Translations under genes and position numbers: made by a program
Notes under the pieces: model-generated
The model's input: only the letters and a program-made list of their open reading frames with translations
What the model was told of the DNA's origin: nothing
Databases searched by the model: none
From: Siphonodentalium dalli
Lineage: Eukaryota > Mollusca > Scaphopoda > Gadilida > Siphonodentaliidae
DNA length: 64,000 nt
NCBI GenBank assembly: GCA_032622095.1
Contig: CP136061.1
Span: 16,430,440 to 16,494,439, forward strand
Direction of reading: 5' to 3'
Shown here: one piece after another, positions 1 to 11,825 of the stretch
Layout of the letters: each line of letters opens with the position of its first letter
Position numbering within the stretch: the first letter of the stretch is position 1

Positions 1-1529
1 TAGAGTTATCCATCCTTGTCCGTTTGAATAGTGTTTTGGTGTACACATCTCGCGCATATTGCGAAGTTGAAGGCAATTATTAGTACTCATCTCGAGAAAT
101 TAACAAATTTCAAAAATCAATATCTAATAACTCTGAGCTTTGTTTGATGGGTTCCTCGACTCGAATCAAATATGTTTTACCCCCAAAGCCAAAGAAATAG
201 TAATATAGGACCCTCTGATCGGATTGTTGTTGTTGGAATCTGTTGAGATGGGGACCCTCTGTTCGGATTGAGTACCTTTAATATCACAAATTATAGAATG
301 GGTTTATTGAATGGAATAAGGGTAGAATCATGTAATAAAATATGATAATAAATATTAAAAAGCCACAACAGTACTTTTTATTTATTTGGAGGGGGGTATA
401 TGTTAATTATGCCTAATTGCCTATAATATACCGATACACTAAAGGATTGGACATTTGGGGTATTTTTATTGCATAAAGAGTAAGTTTATCTCAAATTATT
501 ACATGATTTAAGGACACTATCCCATTTCTTTGAGTCCTTATCTTAAGTGAAGCATTTATTTTGCTTGCATGCTTTTCAACTTATTATTTTTTTTTATTTC
601 ATTCTAAATGACTGCTTTTCATATAAAAACCACTTCAATGTGATGCAAAGTTATTATTAACAATCAGATAAGAGCTAACACAGCTTATTGGGCTAAACAA
701 AGAATATGTTGGAAAAATTACTTTGATGAGCAGTATTTCACCCCTCAGCCTGCCTCAGCCATTACTATTATTTAATTTTGAGGAAATCCCCCCTGTACTA
801 CTATTCCGCCCCTATGTTTATTTGGATCATAGGCCTACTGAATGCAATGACTTCACTGAACTTCAATATGAATTCGAGAATTCTGTTTCTATTAAACTGT
901 TGAAAATTTTGGCCAAAATTAATGGCTGGGGGGGGGTGTAATTGACTGGCAGTCCTGTCATCAAGTCCCATGTATAACTTGAAGTTTTGAACTGTTATTG
1001 TTACAAACTACCTTACTCGTATTTAAATTCGCACAGTACAATTTTTCGCTCAGTTTTGAATTCGCGCACTATAAATTTGCGCACCTAGCTGCGCGAATTC
1101 AAAACTGACAAAAATATTTTTTATAATATTTCCATGATATTTTCGTATATCTTGGAGCTGATGACAGTTTCTGTTCTTAGTCATTGCTGGAGGTAGTATA
1201 TGCGTATATTAAACACCATCGCGGCGGATTCACATAGTGTAGACAATACACTAGTAGGCTAACTATACACACACCATCATATTGTGGCGTCCTGGAATGT
1301 TAGTATTTCTTATACACGTTTAACAAGAAAACCATAGTCAGAAATGGTAACGCCACCAATATCATATTATTAGCCATAAATATAAATTAAAATACAATTA
1401 TTCTATAAACTAGCTTTATGCGGGAAATTTGCATACTTCCATATTTCAAGTTTTCTCGTGTCATACATTACTTTCTTCAAACTGTCTTCTTTATTACACA
1501 AGCTGATAGGCCCGACTTCGCCCGGGCTG

Positions 1530-2070
1530 TTTCCCATCTGATTTCCGGTAAAAGGCGCGATTTGACCTTCAACTGACTATTTCGAAAGTCAAGGTCAGGT
1601 CAGGGTCATGATTTGACCAGTCCAAAACACCCCCACCCGGAGAAAAGTACCCCTAGGTATCAAATTTCGTCGAAATCCGTACATTTTAACCCACTTGACC
1701 TTTAATGAACAATTTTGAAGGTCAAGCTAAGGTCGGAGTCATGATTTGACCCGTCCAAAACACTCCCCCGACAACAGTACCCATAGGTATCAAATTTCGT
1801 CGAAATCCATCCGTTTTATCCGATTTGACCTTTGATTGACCACACTGAAGGTCAAGGTCAGGCCGATGTCACGATTTCACCCGTTCAAAACTCTCCCCGG
1901 ACCAAAGTATCCCTAGGTATCAAATTTCGCCGAAATTTGTCCGTTTTTACCCAAATTGACCTTGCATTGACAGTTTTAAATGTCAAGGTCAGGTCGGGGA
2001 CACGATTTGACCCGTCCAAAACACTTCCCGGACACAAATACCCATAAGTATCAAATTACGTTGAAATCTA
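1530..2070 (+). repeat. Four 130-bp tandem units rich in AGGTCA half-sites
   Basis: CAAATTTCGTCGAAAT recurs at about 1661, 1791, 1921 and 2051, exactly 130 bp apart. Each unit carries GTCAAGGTCAGGTC or a variant, and TTTGACCCGTCCAAAAC. A single inverted copy lies at 51740-51880. Confidence 0.8.
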
Positions 2071-2519
2071 TGGAAAGCCGAGGAGGACATGTTGGTTGCT
2101 AATTGCTAGATATACGACGCGGTATTTTAAAGGTGTTTCAAACTAGGAGATAGAAGTATTCTGCGTTTCAAATGGTGATGAATTATAGTATTTTATTCAA
2201 ATTTTATGGCATAAATTGTTATTAAAACCGTATATACTATAAAAAATGAATGACTCGAAAATTAAGTGGGCCTTTAAACAAAGTCACAATTGCAGTTAGG
2301 CTCATCTCATACTCGTCCATTCAGCGATATTCTGCTGCGCAGTTTGTTATAGCCTCCAGTATTCATTGAGCGTTGTTACCCCAACTGTTATAATTCGCCT
2401 TTAGCAGGCGTACTCTTGCCTCAGATTATTGAGATATTAGGTCACACGTAATCACACTAAATCGCATCGAAACATAGCAATTGTGTGGGCAGCTTGGCGT
2501 CAATATGTAATGAGAAATA

Positions 2520-3280
2520 AGGTCATACGTAATGACATTAAACTCAAGAAAACCCGCGAAAACAAAACAAAATCACATTTAATGTTTTAAGTTATTTCCT
2601 TCATAAAAAGAATCTTCGTGATAATGAACCCTCTCAATACTTTAGAATATAGAATTAACCTTAAAATAACAAAAATCTTCGGAACACAGAACCTTCGGAA
2701 TAACGAACGTTCGGATTGGTGAACCTTCGGAATAGCGAACATTCAGAGAAATTTCGGAATAGTGGACATTCGGGATAGTGAACCTTCGGAATAGAGACAT
2801 GCCCCCCCCCCTATTCATATTATATGCCCAGAGTTCAAAGCTATGGACCCATAAAATTATAAACTGGGCCCTTAAAATATTGAACTCCAAATTGGAGCCC
2901 ACACAGAACATCACTTAAGTCAACTGTACCTGTGTCATGTACCAATGTGGGAGTGTCCATATATACCACAACATTCATATTATATGCCAAGAATTCAACG
3001 GTATGGGCCCACGTAATGACATTAAATCTCAAGAAAACCCACGAAAACAAAACAAAATCACATTTAATGTTCTAAGTTAAGTTATTTCCTCTTGTATCTG
3101 TATCGGTGTGCGCGCAGGATCAGTTCGGATGTGAGCGCACACTCCATAAAAAGAATCTTTGTGAAAATGAACCCTCTCAAATTAGTCTCAAAGCTTTAGA
3201 ATATAGAATTAACCTAAAAATAACAAAAACCTTCGGAATAGAGAACCTTCGGAATAGCAAACCTTCATAATAGAAACATG
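2520..3280. repeat. Duplicated segment with CTTCGGAAT short tandem repeats
   Basis: AAACAAAACAAAATCACATT occurs at 2560-2579 and 3043-3062, followed in both cases by runs of CCTTCGGAATAGNGAA. The two segments lie about 485 bp apart in the same orientation. Confidence 0.65.
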
Positions 3281-4814
3281 TCCCCACAATTACACTGGTG
3301 ACGTAAAAACATGTGCTAATCTTTGTCGTACTATCGTAATTATCGGTACGATTTATACTCTAGTACGAAACAAGAATATATTTCTCCATTCGACCATGAG
3401 TCTATACATATCTCTACACCAGTGTACACCCACTTCGTGCGGTAATAATGTTTATGTTACCATGATTTGTCGCTCGGTATTGTGAGAAATGGTCTTAATA
3501 GCGGTTGGCCGAATATAATTATATGCATACATGTATAGGCGTAATTGTCTATTCAACCGTTCATAATAGATGTAAGCTCAACATATAGCCCTCTTGTATT
3601 ACCTATGGACTGTGGTTTAAATTAAACTTGGAAGTCGTACTATTTTTCGCTCAGTTTTAAATTCGCGCACCGATGGATGCGCGAAAAATAGTATTGCGCG
3701 AATTTAAATACGAGTAAGGTACTCAGATAATACCCAAACTTTTGCTTATTAAAAATATTGATTTGGCAGTCGAATTGAGTGATTGACTGATTGATTTACA
3801 AGACTTGCCCCCTACCAAATGTTCAATGTCACATATTTTCTAGCCCATTCCTCCTACTCATTAACTTTAGTCATTTACTTAAATTCTGAATTATGATATT
3901 TGTGTTCTATATTATACATGTTACTACTGTGCGTAATACATGCAATCGACACAGTGTCTATTTATCACAAAGTTTCCATTTCAACATCAAAGTGTCAATG
4001 ATCTCAATGTCACCACTTCAAGTTAAAAATAAAACAACAGTTTTTAAATCATACGGTACCTTGATGCAATCAATTCCAAATGAACGCCTAGTTAGTAGTT
4101 TTGATTACCAAGGTCGTTTCCAGAAAAATAACGATAAATGAAGCTAATGTCCCCAAATTTGTTGTGATTAATTTCCAATTCACGGAATATATTGCACATT
4201 TCCCGGATGATGATTTCCGTATATGAATGCAAAATTCAATGCGAATCGAGTTGATTTCAAAATGTGCGAACACTTATCACTTTACACGGAAGCGCGATGA
4301 CGTCATCGTGTTACGAAGTGCGTACGAAATCTAAGAGTATTACCTCAGTCTATGACGATCTACGCCAACCGAGGTCTGTAGTATTGGCATGAGGCCGCAG
4401 GCCGAATGCTAATACGATAGACCGAGGCCTCATAACTCGGTCAATGTGGAAACAACAAATTAATAAGTATTTTATTAATTAGCAACATTGGCAATAATTG
4501 TTTCACGAGATGAATATATTAACATATAGATATACCGTTGTCATTGTGTGTTTTATTACATTAACAATTATTCAAGCACTTTTTTATTCTTGTGAACCTT
4601 GTGAAGAACTTGCAGCGATTTCACAGTACTGTCAGTTTCCAATGGGAATGATATTGATACGGTTGCACGTAGTTCATCCACGTACATGTATATTTACTCC
4701 CAAAAACAGTGACTGTCCGTAATTCATCCGAAATCAACTGCAATCTATCTTCCGTCGACCCAATATTCTTTGCCGATCGAGCTAATTACGTATGACGTCA
4801 TTTACGTTACCTTG

Positions 4815-4925
4815 ACTTATTGGCCGTGTTTTCTACTTATTGGTCGAGTTTTTGTTACTTATTGGCCGCGTTTTCTACTTATTGGCCGACTTTTTGTTAA
4901 GTACTTATGACGCGGGCAGCGTTCT
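4815..4925 (+). repeat. Minisatellite of CTTATTGGCCG units
   Basis: ACTTATTGGCCGNGTTTTCT-type units occur four times, at about 20-30-bp spacing. Confidence 0.65.
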
Positions 4926-4962
4926 ACTTATTGCGACCGATAACCGGTAGCTAATTAATATA

Positions 4963-5159
4963 TAGTTATAAAGCGAATAAATGAGAAATTGTGTTGTGAA
5001 CATGCAATTAAATCACACGGGTATATAGTTCAGAAGGAAAACAATATGGCGTCTTCATTTTTTGGCAAGGCAATTTCTGTCTTCTCTGCTATTAAGCTTG
5101 TTTTTGGTTACATGTCAAGGTTGTTCTCTCGCGATGAATGTGTAGAATTGGAGAAGTAA
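4963..5159 (+). other. Short 37-codon ORF with TATA-like sequence upstream (uncertain)
   Basis: ATATAGTTATAAAGCG at about 4963 precedes an ATG at 5046 in the context ACAATATGGC. The ORF reads MASSFFGKAISVFSAIKLVF and ends VELEK-TAA at 5159; GAA/GTAAAT near its end could also be a splice donor. Phase does not fit the cadherin-like exon at 6412. It may belong to the neighbouring repeat. Confidence 0.2.
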
Positions 5160-5186
5160 ATGATTGTATCGCGCTCATGGAGTTGC

Positions 5187-6070
5187 GCTGAATTGGTCAC
5201 TCTCACCGGTTTTCTGTGATAAAGTTACCCAGGTTCCTGAAATTGTGATAAAGTTACCCAGGTTGGAGAGAATTGTGATAAAGTTACCCAGGTTAAAGGC
5301 ACGGTTGGCCTTAATTGTAGAAAATATTCATATTTGTTCCAAACACCGTAAACAGAAAAACATTAAAACGCATACAGTTTCGTTCATAGATACCATGACC
5401 ATCGCGTAAACTCCATGTTATCATAAAGATATACTATGTTTTACCTAAGCAAGAGCCTGATTGTGTTACAGAACACAGCACAATGCTTCTGGCTAATCAC
5501 ACCCAAATGGCATAAACGCTCTTTATTAGCTCCCTATCAGGAATTCACCAACAAAGAACGCTCTTTATGTTTACCATCATAATATAAACAAACGCCAAAA
5601 AAGTAACTTTTTTATGCTTTTGTTTACATAACAATGGTCAAACATTTGACAATAACATACTGTTTATGCGATATTTCTTATTTGTATACGGACAAAGTCT
5701 GTCTACATTTTGATGTTCTTTCTGTTTGTGGCGGTTTTTGACGTGTGTAAATATTTTCACAGGATACCCACCGCCAAGGCCAACCGTATACCTTTAAGCA
5801 AATATCACAATAAGAACTTGATTTAAAAGTGACGGAGGGAAATACTGTTCAGTTTTGGCGAGTAAAAGCCCTTATTTAGCACACATTAAGATATATTAGT
5901 ACTGTAGCTCGTCATTTTGATCGCAAAAATGAATAATTTGTTGCTAAACATGAAATATTCTTAACCTGGGTAACTTTATCACAATCCTCTCCAACCTGAG
6001 TAACTTAATCACAATTTCGGGAACCTGGGTAACTTTATCACATAAAACCGGTGAGAGTGACATATTCAGC
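5187..6070. mobile_element. Foldback element 1 with about 105-bp TIRs built of 29-bp subunits
   Basis: The left end GCTGAATTGGTCACTCTCACC and the inverted right end GCTGAATATGTCACTCTCACC open arms containing three iterations of TGTGATAAAGTTACCCAGGT at about 29-bp spacing. The loop (5300-5960) carries the ACGCTCTTTAT box pair and a segment repeated at 60.2-62.4 kb. Flanks TGGAGTTGC and CTCAGTTGC are compatible with a diverged 9-bp target duplication. No transposase. Confidence 0.8.
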
Positions 6071-6411
6071 CTCAGTTGCCTGGTCTATGAGGTCTCATGA
6101 AGCTTGCTACTTTTTTATTATAATTGGAAAGTATGAGTAAGTAAAACTTTAAAATATAAAAGTTATTGCATGAAGTATAATTTGAATTTGTCTACGGGGG
6201 TAGATTATTTTGAATTGGTACAATATTACTGAGTATCACAAACTAAGTTAAGGCCAAACCTTCACAGTATATTATCTTTCGTCTTCATACATTTCGTAAA
6301 CATTCCTCAAAATGAAATATAGACCATTCCAATGTATATGTTTTTAACTGGGTGGAATTATCCGCATAGTAGAGTAATGAAAGGTCTAATAATGCATTAT
6401 TCCATGTTCAG

Positions 6412-6586
6412 CCTCCAGTGATAACAAATGCTCCCGATTCAACGACGGTAACAGAAGACGAAACAGTGGCCAAAGCTCTGATTCAACTGACTGTTACAGA
6501 ACCAAACTCAGAGACTTACACTTGCAGAGTTGACTCCTGTAATGGCGCACCGATTTGTCCGTTCAGCTCTCGAGCGGTTGTTGGAG
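6412..6586 (+). CDS. Cadherin-like gene, first recognisable exon (first half of repeat 1)
   Basis: Frame PPVITNAPDSTTVTEDETVA runs from the acceptor TTCAG/CCTCC to the donor GGAG/GTTAGT and ends in phase 1. It encodes the first half of a cadherin-type repeat and contains three cysteines (CRVDSCNGAPICPF). A second AG six bases downstream (6417-6418) could serve as acceptor; it would start the exon in phase 1 like most of its neighbours. I prefer 6412 because PPVIT resembles the usual NxPP linker and makes the total coding length divisible by three. The intron that follows is 1359 bp. Confidence 0.8.
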
Positions 6587-6594
6587 GTTAGTTT

Positions 6595-6890
6595 GTAAAC
6601 TCCACGCAGCGCCCTCTCCGTTATCACTGCGATAGATCACTGCCGGGACGATGGTACTTTGCGGATAGATACATCTATTTTTACGTAACGTAAAGTCACC
6701 TATCTTATTTTGACCACCAGCTTGCAATAATGGTAATTATTTCGGTATTGATATGAACAATATGAACGGCATGAGGCAGACTTTAATCGTAAAACATAAG
6801 AACTATAAGATCATGTCAGAAACCCTTACCAAATCAATGGTATCTCAGCGGAGCGATGGGAGAGAACTCTACCTGAAGTTTGGTTAGTTT
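6595..6890 (+). repeat. Dispersed repeat also at 53930-54245 and inverted near 45305-45382
   Basis: Shared blocks include CATCTATTTTTACGTA, TTATTTTGACCACCA and CAATAATGGTAATTATTTCG. The copies differ by substitutions and small indels. No TIR or tRNA-like head recognised. Confidence 0.65.
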
Positions 6891-7630
6891 GCTGTGCTGT
6901 TAAAGATACCATGTCCATTGTGACACCAATCATCCACCACATATGTACGTTTTCTAATAATTCGATCGGATCCATATAAGCCAAATAATCGCTTCTCATA
7001 AAGTGCTTAAACAGCGGTCTCAAAATGATCTTTTGTGATAGGTTTCGACATTTCCCACCCCTGGTCAAGTGGTCCCGCTAATGTGGTATGATGCGGTTGG
7101 GTCCTGCTGAATTGCTATGATGCTGTTATATATAGGGCAAACTGAGGCTGTTAACAGAAAGTGCCGTTATATTTTTTTAATTTGTCTTTTTCGCGGTGTT
7201 CCGATAATCTGCACAATCCAGTAAAAGCCAGTATGCGTATCAAACATTCAAATACATATTTATTGCAAAATATAATTAATACTGGTTGTATTAGTTGTTG
7301 AAAATCGTCTATAATCAAGTTGGTTAGTCATGTCGTTTTAGAAACACCACCCCAGGCATTATTACATCATTAAAAAATATATATGTTCTTGGATATTTCA
7401 TACACTGGTTTTTCTCAAATCGCTCGGATTAGCCAAACACCGCGAAAATGACAACTTTAGACAAAATAACGGTACTTTTTCGTAACCGCATATTGGCATA
7501 TTATCAGGACCACTTGCCCAGGCGTATATACTACTTATGGATTAATTGGATGATTGTATTAATTTCGCAATTTACGTATGATACGTATGACGTTGGTTTC
7601 AAGTCAAAAGGAGACTAAACACATCATATA

Positions 7631-7794
7631 CATTAATGCCCTAAATAATCGACTCCTTAACCACAGCAGAATTATCGGTAACTTTTCACCGAGAGCTTTC
7701 CGATGAGTGGCAACAAGCCATACTTCCGACTAAATCCTGAAAAGTTACCCATAATTCTACTGTGGTTAAGGAGTCGATTATTTAGGGCATTACT
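7631..7794. mobile_element. Mariner-type MITE, diverged copy
   Basis: Inverted arms AATGCCCTAAATAATCGACT and the reverse complement at 7770-7791 enclose GAGAGCTTTCCGATGAGTGG. It shares the core with the copies near 43.2, 47.8 and 49.6 kb. The outer CAGT ends are eroded. Confidence 0.7.
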
Positions 7795-7945
7795 TTTTCA
7801 CACACCCAAGTTTCTGAGACGAGGAAATGGGAGCAGCTGAGATTGTATAGAACGTTTTTTCATTGTCAGAGCAATATTATATCGCAAAAATTTCTTTCGA
7901 GCTGATAAAGACAAGATGTTAGCTTTTTTTTTTTTTTTCGACCAG

Positions 7946-8119
7946 TGGCTTCCATCTGGATGGATGACAATCCCGGCTTCGCTGCAGCAGCGCCTCCTAC
8001 TTCCCAGTATGACCTGAACATCATATGCCAAGATGCCAGTGGTTCCGATTCCGCTTCGTACACGTACACGGTACGTGTTACAGCAAACCAACCCGCTGTG
8101 TGGGATGCATCCTTTCCAG
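7946..8119 (+). CDS. Cadherin-like gene, exon 2 (second half of repeat 1)
   Basis: A polypyrimidine tract of 16 Ts ends in CGACCAG at 7945. The exon opens in phase 1 and reads VASIWMDDNPGFAAAAPPTS, then YDLNIICQDASGSDSASYTY and VRVTANQP. The stretch ending NIICQDASG is the F-strand/turn region of a cadherin repeat, where classical cadherins have xxxAxDxG. The donor is CCAG/GTGGGT, phase 1. The cysteine in NIICQ could pair with one of those in the previous exon. The exon carries no intact repeat alone; two exons per repeat is the rule for the first three repeats. Confidence 0.83.
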
Positions 8120-8595
8120 GTGGGTATATCATTGTCTTACACGTACCTGCTTAAAGGTAGTCAATCTAATCAGACGGTCTCCATACCATCATGATACAAC
8201 AACAGCAACATTCCTTCAAAATACGCTTTAGTTATCAGAATCGATTAATTACAACAAAATAATGCTAACCACTGTCAACTGTGGTATAAAATTTCCTCAA
8301 AACGTGTTATTTATAAACATGTTGTTCAACGAACTATGACCGTATTATCACTTAATTATCACGAAATTTGTCCGTATTACCACTTGGTTTTAGAGTTATC
8401 CATCTTCATCCGCAATTTTGACCTATACCGTCGTCTTGACGATGTTTTTCCAGGCCACAAATAAGTACATATCTCGAGAAATAACAAATTGCAAAAATCG
8501 ATATCTGATCACTCTGAACTTTGATGGGTGGGTTCCTCGACTCGAATCAAATAATTTTTTACCCCCGTAGCCAAAGAAATAGTAATTTGGGAGAG

Positions 8596-8995
8596 TTAAC
8601 CCTTTACCCAACAGAAGGGCCCTGTGCCAATGCATTCTCTTATATATGCGAGTCGACCATAGGTCGCCTCGCATATATAAGAGAATGCATTGGCTTAACA
8701 CATTAAAAAATATATAATTGTTAAAGAATGTAAGAAAAAATGGTAAAAAAAGATTTTTTTTAGGCCAATGCATTCTCTTATATATGCGAGGCGACCTATG
8801 GTCGACTCGCATATATAAGAGAATGCATTGGCACAGGGCATAACTGTAACTATCACAATGTGGTCAAGGAGCCGGTTCCAATGATATCCATATTTGTATG
8901 GTTCTATTGAGACAGACCGAAGATATTTTAGGCTGTTGAAGCTTTATTTGGCCGGTTTTGGCCGGTTTTGGCCGGTTTGTTGGGTAAAGGGTTAA
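8596..8995. mobile_element. piggyBac-like MITE with TTAA target duplication and hairpin arms
   Basis: TTAA at 8596-8599 and 8992-8995 flank inverted ends CCCTTTACCCAACA. Known of piggyBac: TTAA duplication and CCC-starting TIRs. Inside are two inverted palindromic modules (8626-8694 and 8764-8834) and a triple GCCGGTTTTG. It has inserted into a repeat whose other copy lies at 1-240. No ORF. Confidence 0.8.
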
Positions 8996-9289
8996 TTCGG
9001 ATTATGCGTCTTTAACCATTTCTTTACTAAATGGATTCTCGCATTATTATAAAGGTATAGATTGGAATGGTCTAGTATTCACCTGGAGGGACGTTCAAGA
9101 AATATAAGCTATTTGTCGCTCCAACGTGGGTCGTCGGTCGATGGGCCACTGCAGATGTTCACATGGTTATTTTTCCAATCACAAATTATGTATAAATACT
9201 TTTTATTTCCTTGAAATGTGTTATTATATATCTTTTTGGTTTATTTGAAATTAATTATATGCATGTTCAGATATATAATTACACCTCAC

Positions 9290-9575
9290 ACTCTGTACTC
9301 TGACCTTCTCTCTAAAATTCTGACATTATCTTCTGTCCCTTTGTCTCGCCTCCACCTCATATTTCTTCTTTCTATGGATCTTTTTTGTGCCTCTATTATT
9401 TACCCCTACTTGACTTGCAGTCAAGTAGGGCTGTGCCATTGTCAAGGGAGAGGGCTTCAAATAAGCCTATGGCTTGTTGCCTAATCCCATTTTTCTTCTA
9501 AATTTGTATCTATTGTAATTATTTATCTGAATGTCCATAGAGGGAAAAATAAATACTGTTTAAACTAAATATAAG
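9290..9575 (+). mobile_element. LINE 3' UTR fragment (probable)
   Basis: The + strand segment TCAAGTAGGGCTGTGCCATT, the pyrimidine-rich stretch before it, AATAAATACTG near 9549 and the end TTTAAACTAAATATAA look like the 3' end of a mollusc-type LINE. No coding part is retained. The identification is by resemblance and is moderately uncertain. Confidence 0.4.
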
Positions 9576-9839
9576 CAGACGACAGCCAGATGAAGATATA
9601 ATACAAATGTGGAATAGTTCATATTCATTGGTGGGAAATATTCATAAATAGTTTGTTGAACTTATAATATCTGAATATTTCTAGGGGAACTACTTGTCAA
9701 TGAGTATTTAGTACAGAAAGGGTTAACGCTCATGCATACGATAATGGATTGTACAGCTGACAGTTGCATACACCGTTAGCATTGACAGATTTAACAAAGA
9801 ATCAGTCATGAAATTACTCGTTAAAGTTCATAACCCTCG

Positions 9840-10180
9840 GAACAAACGTCGCACAACCGACTCGAATTCAATTATTCGAGTCGACAACAGTGCGACGTTT
9901 GTTTCAAATAAATGCGAGTATAGAGGCACTACCGAAAAAGAATGAATGTGTGTCGGCAACACGAATCTAATTGCTGATGCATCTTAGATCCGTGTTTGAA
10001 ACAAACGTCGCATCTCTCCATGATCTCCGTAGAGTCCAATTTATATCTGAGAAATCCAAACGAGCTGCATAATGATATGCTGATGAGGGAATTTCAACTG
10101 AAACGAGCGTGACGTAATTTGGTGGTATTTGAATTCGAGTCGACAAAAGTGCGACGTTTATTTTCAAATTAAATGTGAGT
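9840..10180. repeat. Inverted GTGCGACGTTTG repeat family
   Basis: AACAAACGTCGCAC and TCGAGTCGACAACAGTGCGACG occur as inverted and direct copies at 9838-9903 and 10000-10165, with another at 21826-21860. Probably remnants of a small TIR element. Confidence 0.5.
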
Positions 10181-11656
10181 AGACGCACTAAATGAAATGT
10201 TATTCCGTTTGGATATACCCGATAATAGGGAAGTGGCGACGTGGGGGAGGGGGGGGGGGGGAGTGAAACATCACTTGACCTCAATTTGACTGAAATGGCC
10301 ATCAGTGGGAAATGTTCCAACATCATGGGGTGTTATAGGTTGGAAATTTCCAACACTTGGGAAGCTTGTGTCCTGGTCCCTCGTGAGCCCTGTGGCCAGT
10401 CAAAAACTGCTAATTAGTTTAAGAAAACATTATTTGCATATACTTTTGTTCAAAATCGTGAACTTAAATGGTCATCAGTTCGAAAATTTCCAACCTTAGT
10501 GGGGGTGTCAGGTTGAAAATGTCCATACTTATGGACAGCTTGATGCCATCCTAGCTGCTACAGGATTTTGCGATTTTATGTTGAGATTTCAAAATATTCC
10601 AACTATAATAATGATCGGATATTCATATTCAGATCTCTAATTGTTCGTATACTAGCAGAGCCATGGTCCGCCTAGTGCATGGTCACAAGTCTACTGATAC
10701 ATTCAGAATAGGCTATCATCCAAGCCTAGGGAGGAACAGCGAGGCTGGTGCAAATTGTCACTGTCCGACATGTTTATGTTATGACGCAGTTTTAGATAGG
10801 CTTACTGGCGTAATATAGTGTTATCCCGCGTTGATCTTAAAGGACTTATTCGCTCTAGAAACTACAAAACGCAATCGGAAAGCCCTCCCTGTTGTGATTA
10901 AAATGATCCAAGTCCCATTCCGATCGCATAATAAATAACCCGTAAAATAAATAAATAATACCAGTACCGGTATTCGGAGATTTCCGTGACTAAACTACGA
11001 GTGACGTACTTGTGGGGAGCGAATTAAAAACACAGATTCGGAGCCAGAGTTTATTATGCAGACTACGAGGACGTAATCGTAAGTCAGACGATACTAAAAT
11101 GCGGAGTCGTATGTGCGCGTGTGGTGTATAGATTACGTTACGCTTTGGCCGTTTATCTGGAATAGAAGACAATAGCTATGTGAATAAAGTAATTAATAGC
11201 CCCTAGAATGATTGTTGTTTTTGTAGCCATTAATAATTAACATGCCGGCACATGTCTGTTTTGGTAAATAGATGGCAGTAATAGTGCTTTGGTTGTCTCG
11301 CGCATTCACTCGGTGATTTGTAATCACTCAGTGACTATTCATCAGTGTCAGTCGCGAACTTGTTTGCACTCTATATGCCACAAAGTGAATAGAAAGAATT
11401 CGAACATTATCTCTCTGATCATACATATATAAGAAGCGCCCAAATTTATATAAACACTGGGCTGAATAATGTTAACTCTATTTATGCGCCTTTGTTTTGT
11501 GTTTGTTTGTTGTTTTACTTTCGATATAAATATCCCGAGTATCTGTCATCTCCACATATTCCAAGATGGCTAGTAGATGTAGTGTGTTCAGTTGTGGGCG
11601 GGCTAGCGATCCATTATTTAGTACCTCCAAAAAGACAACACAGTGCGTAATTTAGA

Positions 11657-11825
11657 ACGCTCTTTATTGTCTAACGCTTTTGGGAGACGGAAGCATGGAC
11701 GCTCTTTATATTTAATTGTCACAATACCACATACAAAATCACCCATGACATTGAAATAGAGCACGTTCATAATTGAGAACGCTCTTTGTTGTCTACACAG
11801 CGACGAAAACATGGACGCTCTTTAT
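11657..11825 (+). repeat. Tandem ACGCTCTTTAT box-pair repeat
   Basis: Two box pairs: 11657 with 11699, and 11779 with 11815. The pairs are about 120 bp apart. The same paired arrangement is seen at 5516/5558, 57624/57666 and 60290/60332. Confidence 0.6.

Larger units (their letters stand above)
1..6411. other. 5' flank or intron: repeats only, no convincing exon
   Basis: No cadherin-like or other host exon was recognised. Bases 1-240 are a dispersed repeat with a second copy at about 8391-8595. The rest holds the 130-bp array at 1530-2070, duplicated CTTCGGAAT-rich segments, a minisatellite at 4815-4925 and a foldback element at 5187-6070. If the cadherin-like gene starts further upstream, this is intronic. 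Confidence 0.5.
6587..7945 (+). other. Intron 1: dispersed repeat and a mariner-type MITE
   Basis: Bounded by GTTAGT and a T16-CGACCAG acceptor. Bases 6595-6890 resemble 53930-54245 on the same strand, and a third partial copy lies inverted at about 45305-45382. A mariner-type MITE sits at about 7631-7794. No coding sequence seen between them. Confidence 0.6.

Noticed and set aside
5046-5159. 37-codon ORF as first exon of the cadherin-like gene
   Set aside because: A possible donor GAA/GTAAAT would leave phase 2, which gives an immediate stop when joined to 6412 and does not fit 6419 either.
8423-8812. 129-codon minus-strand frame with repeated RIYKRMHW
   Set aside because: Produced by the palindromic modules of the piggyBac-like MITE.
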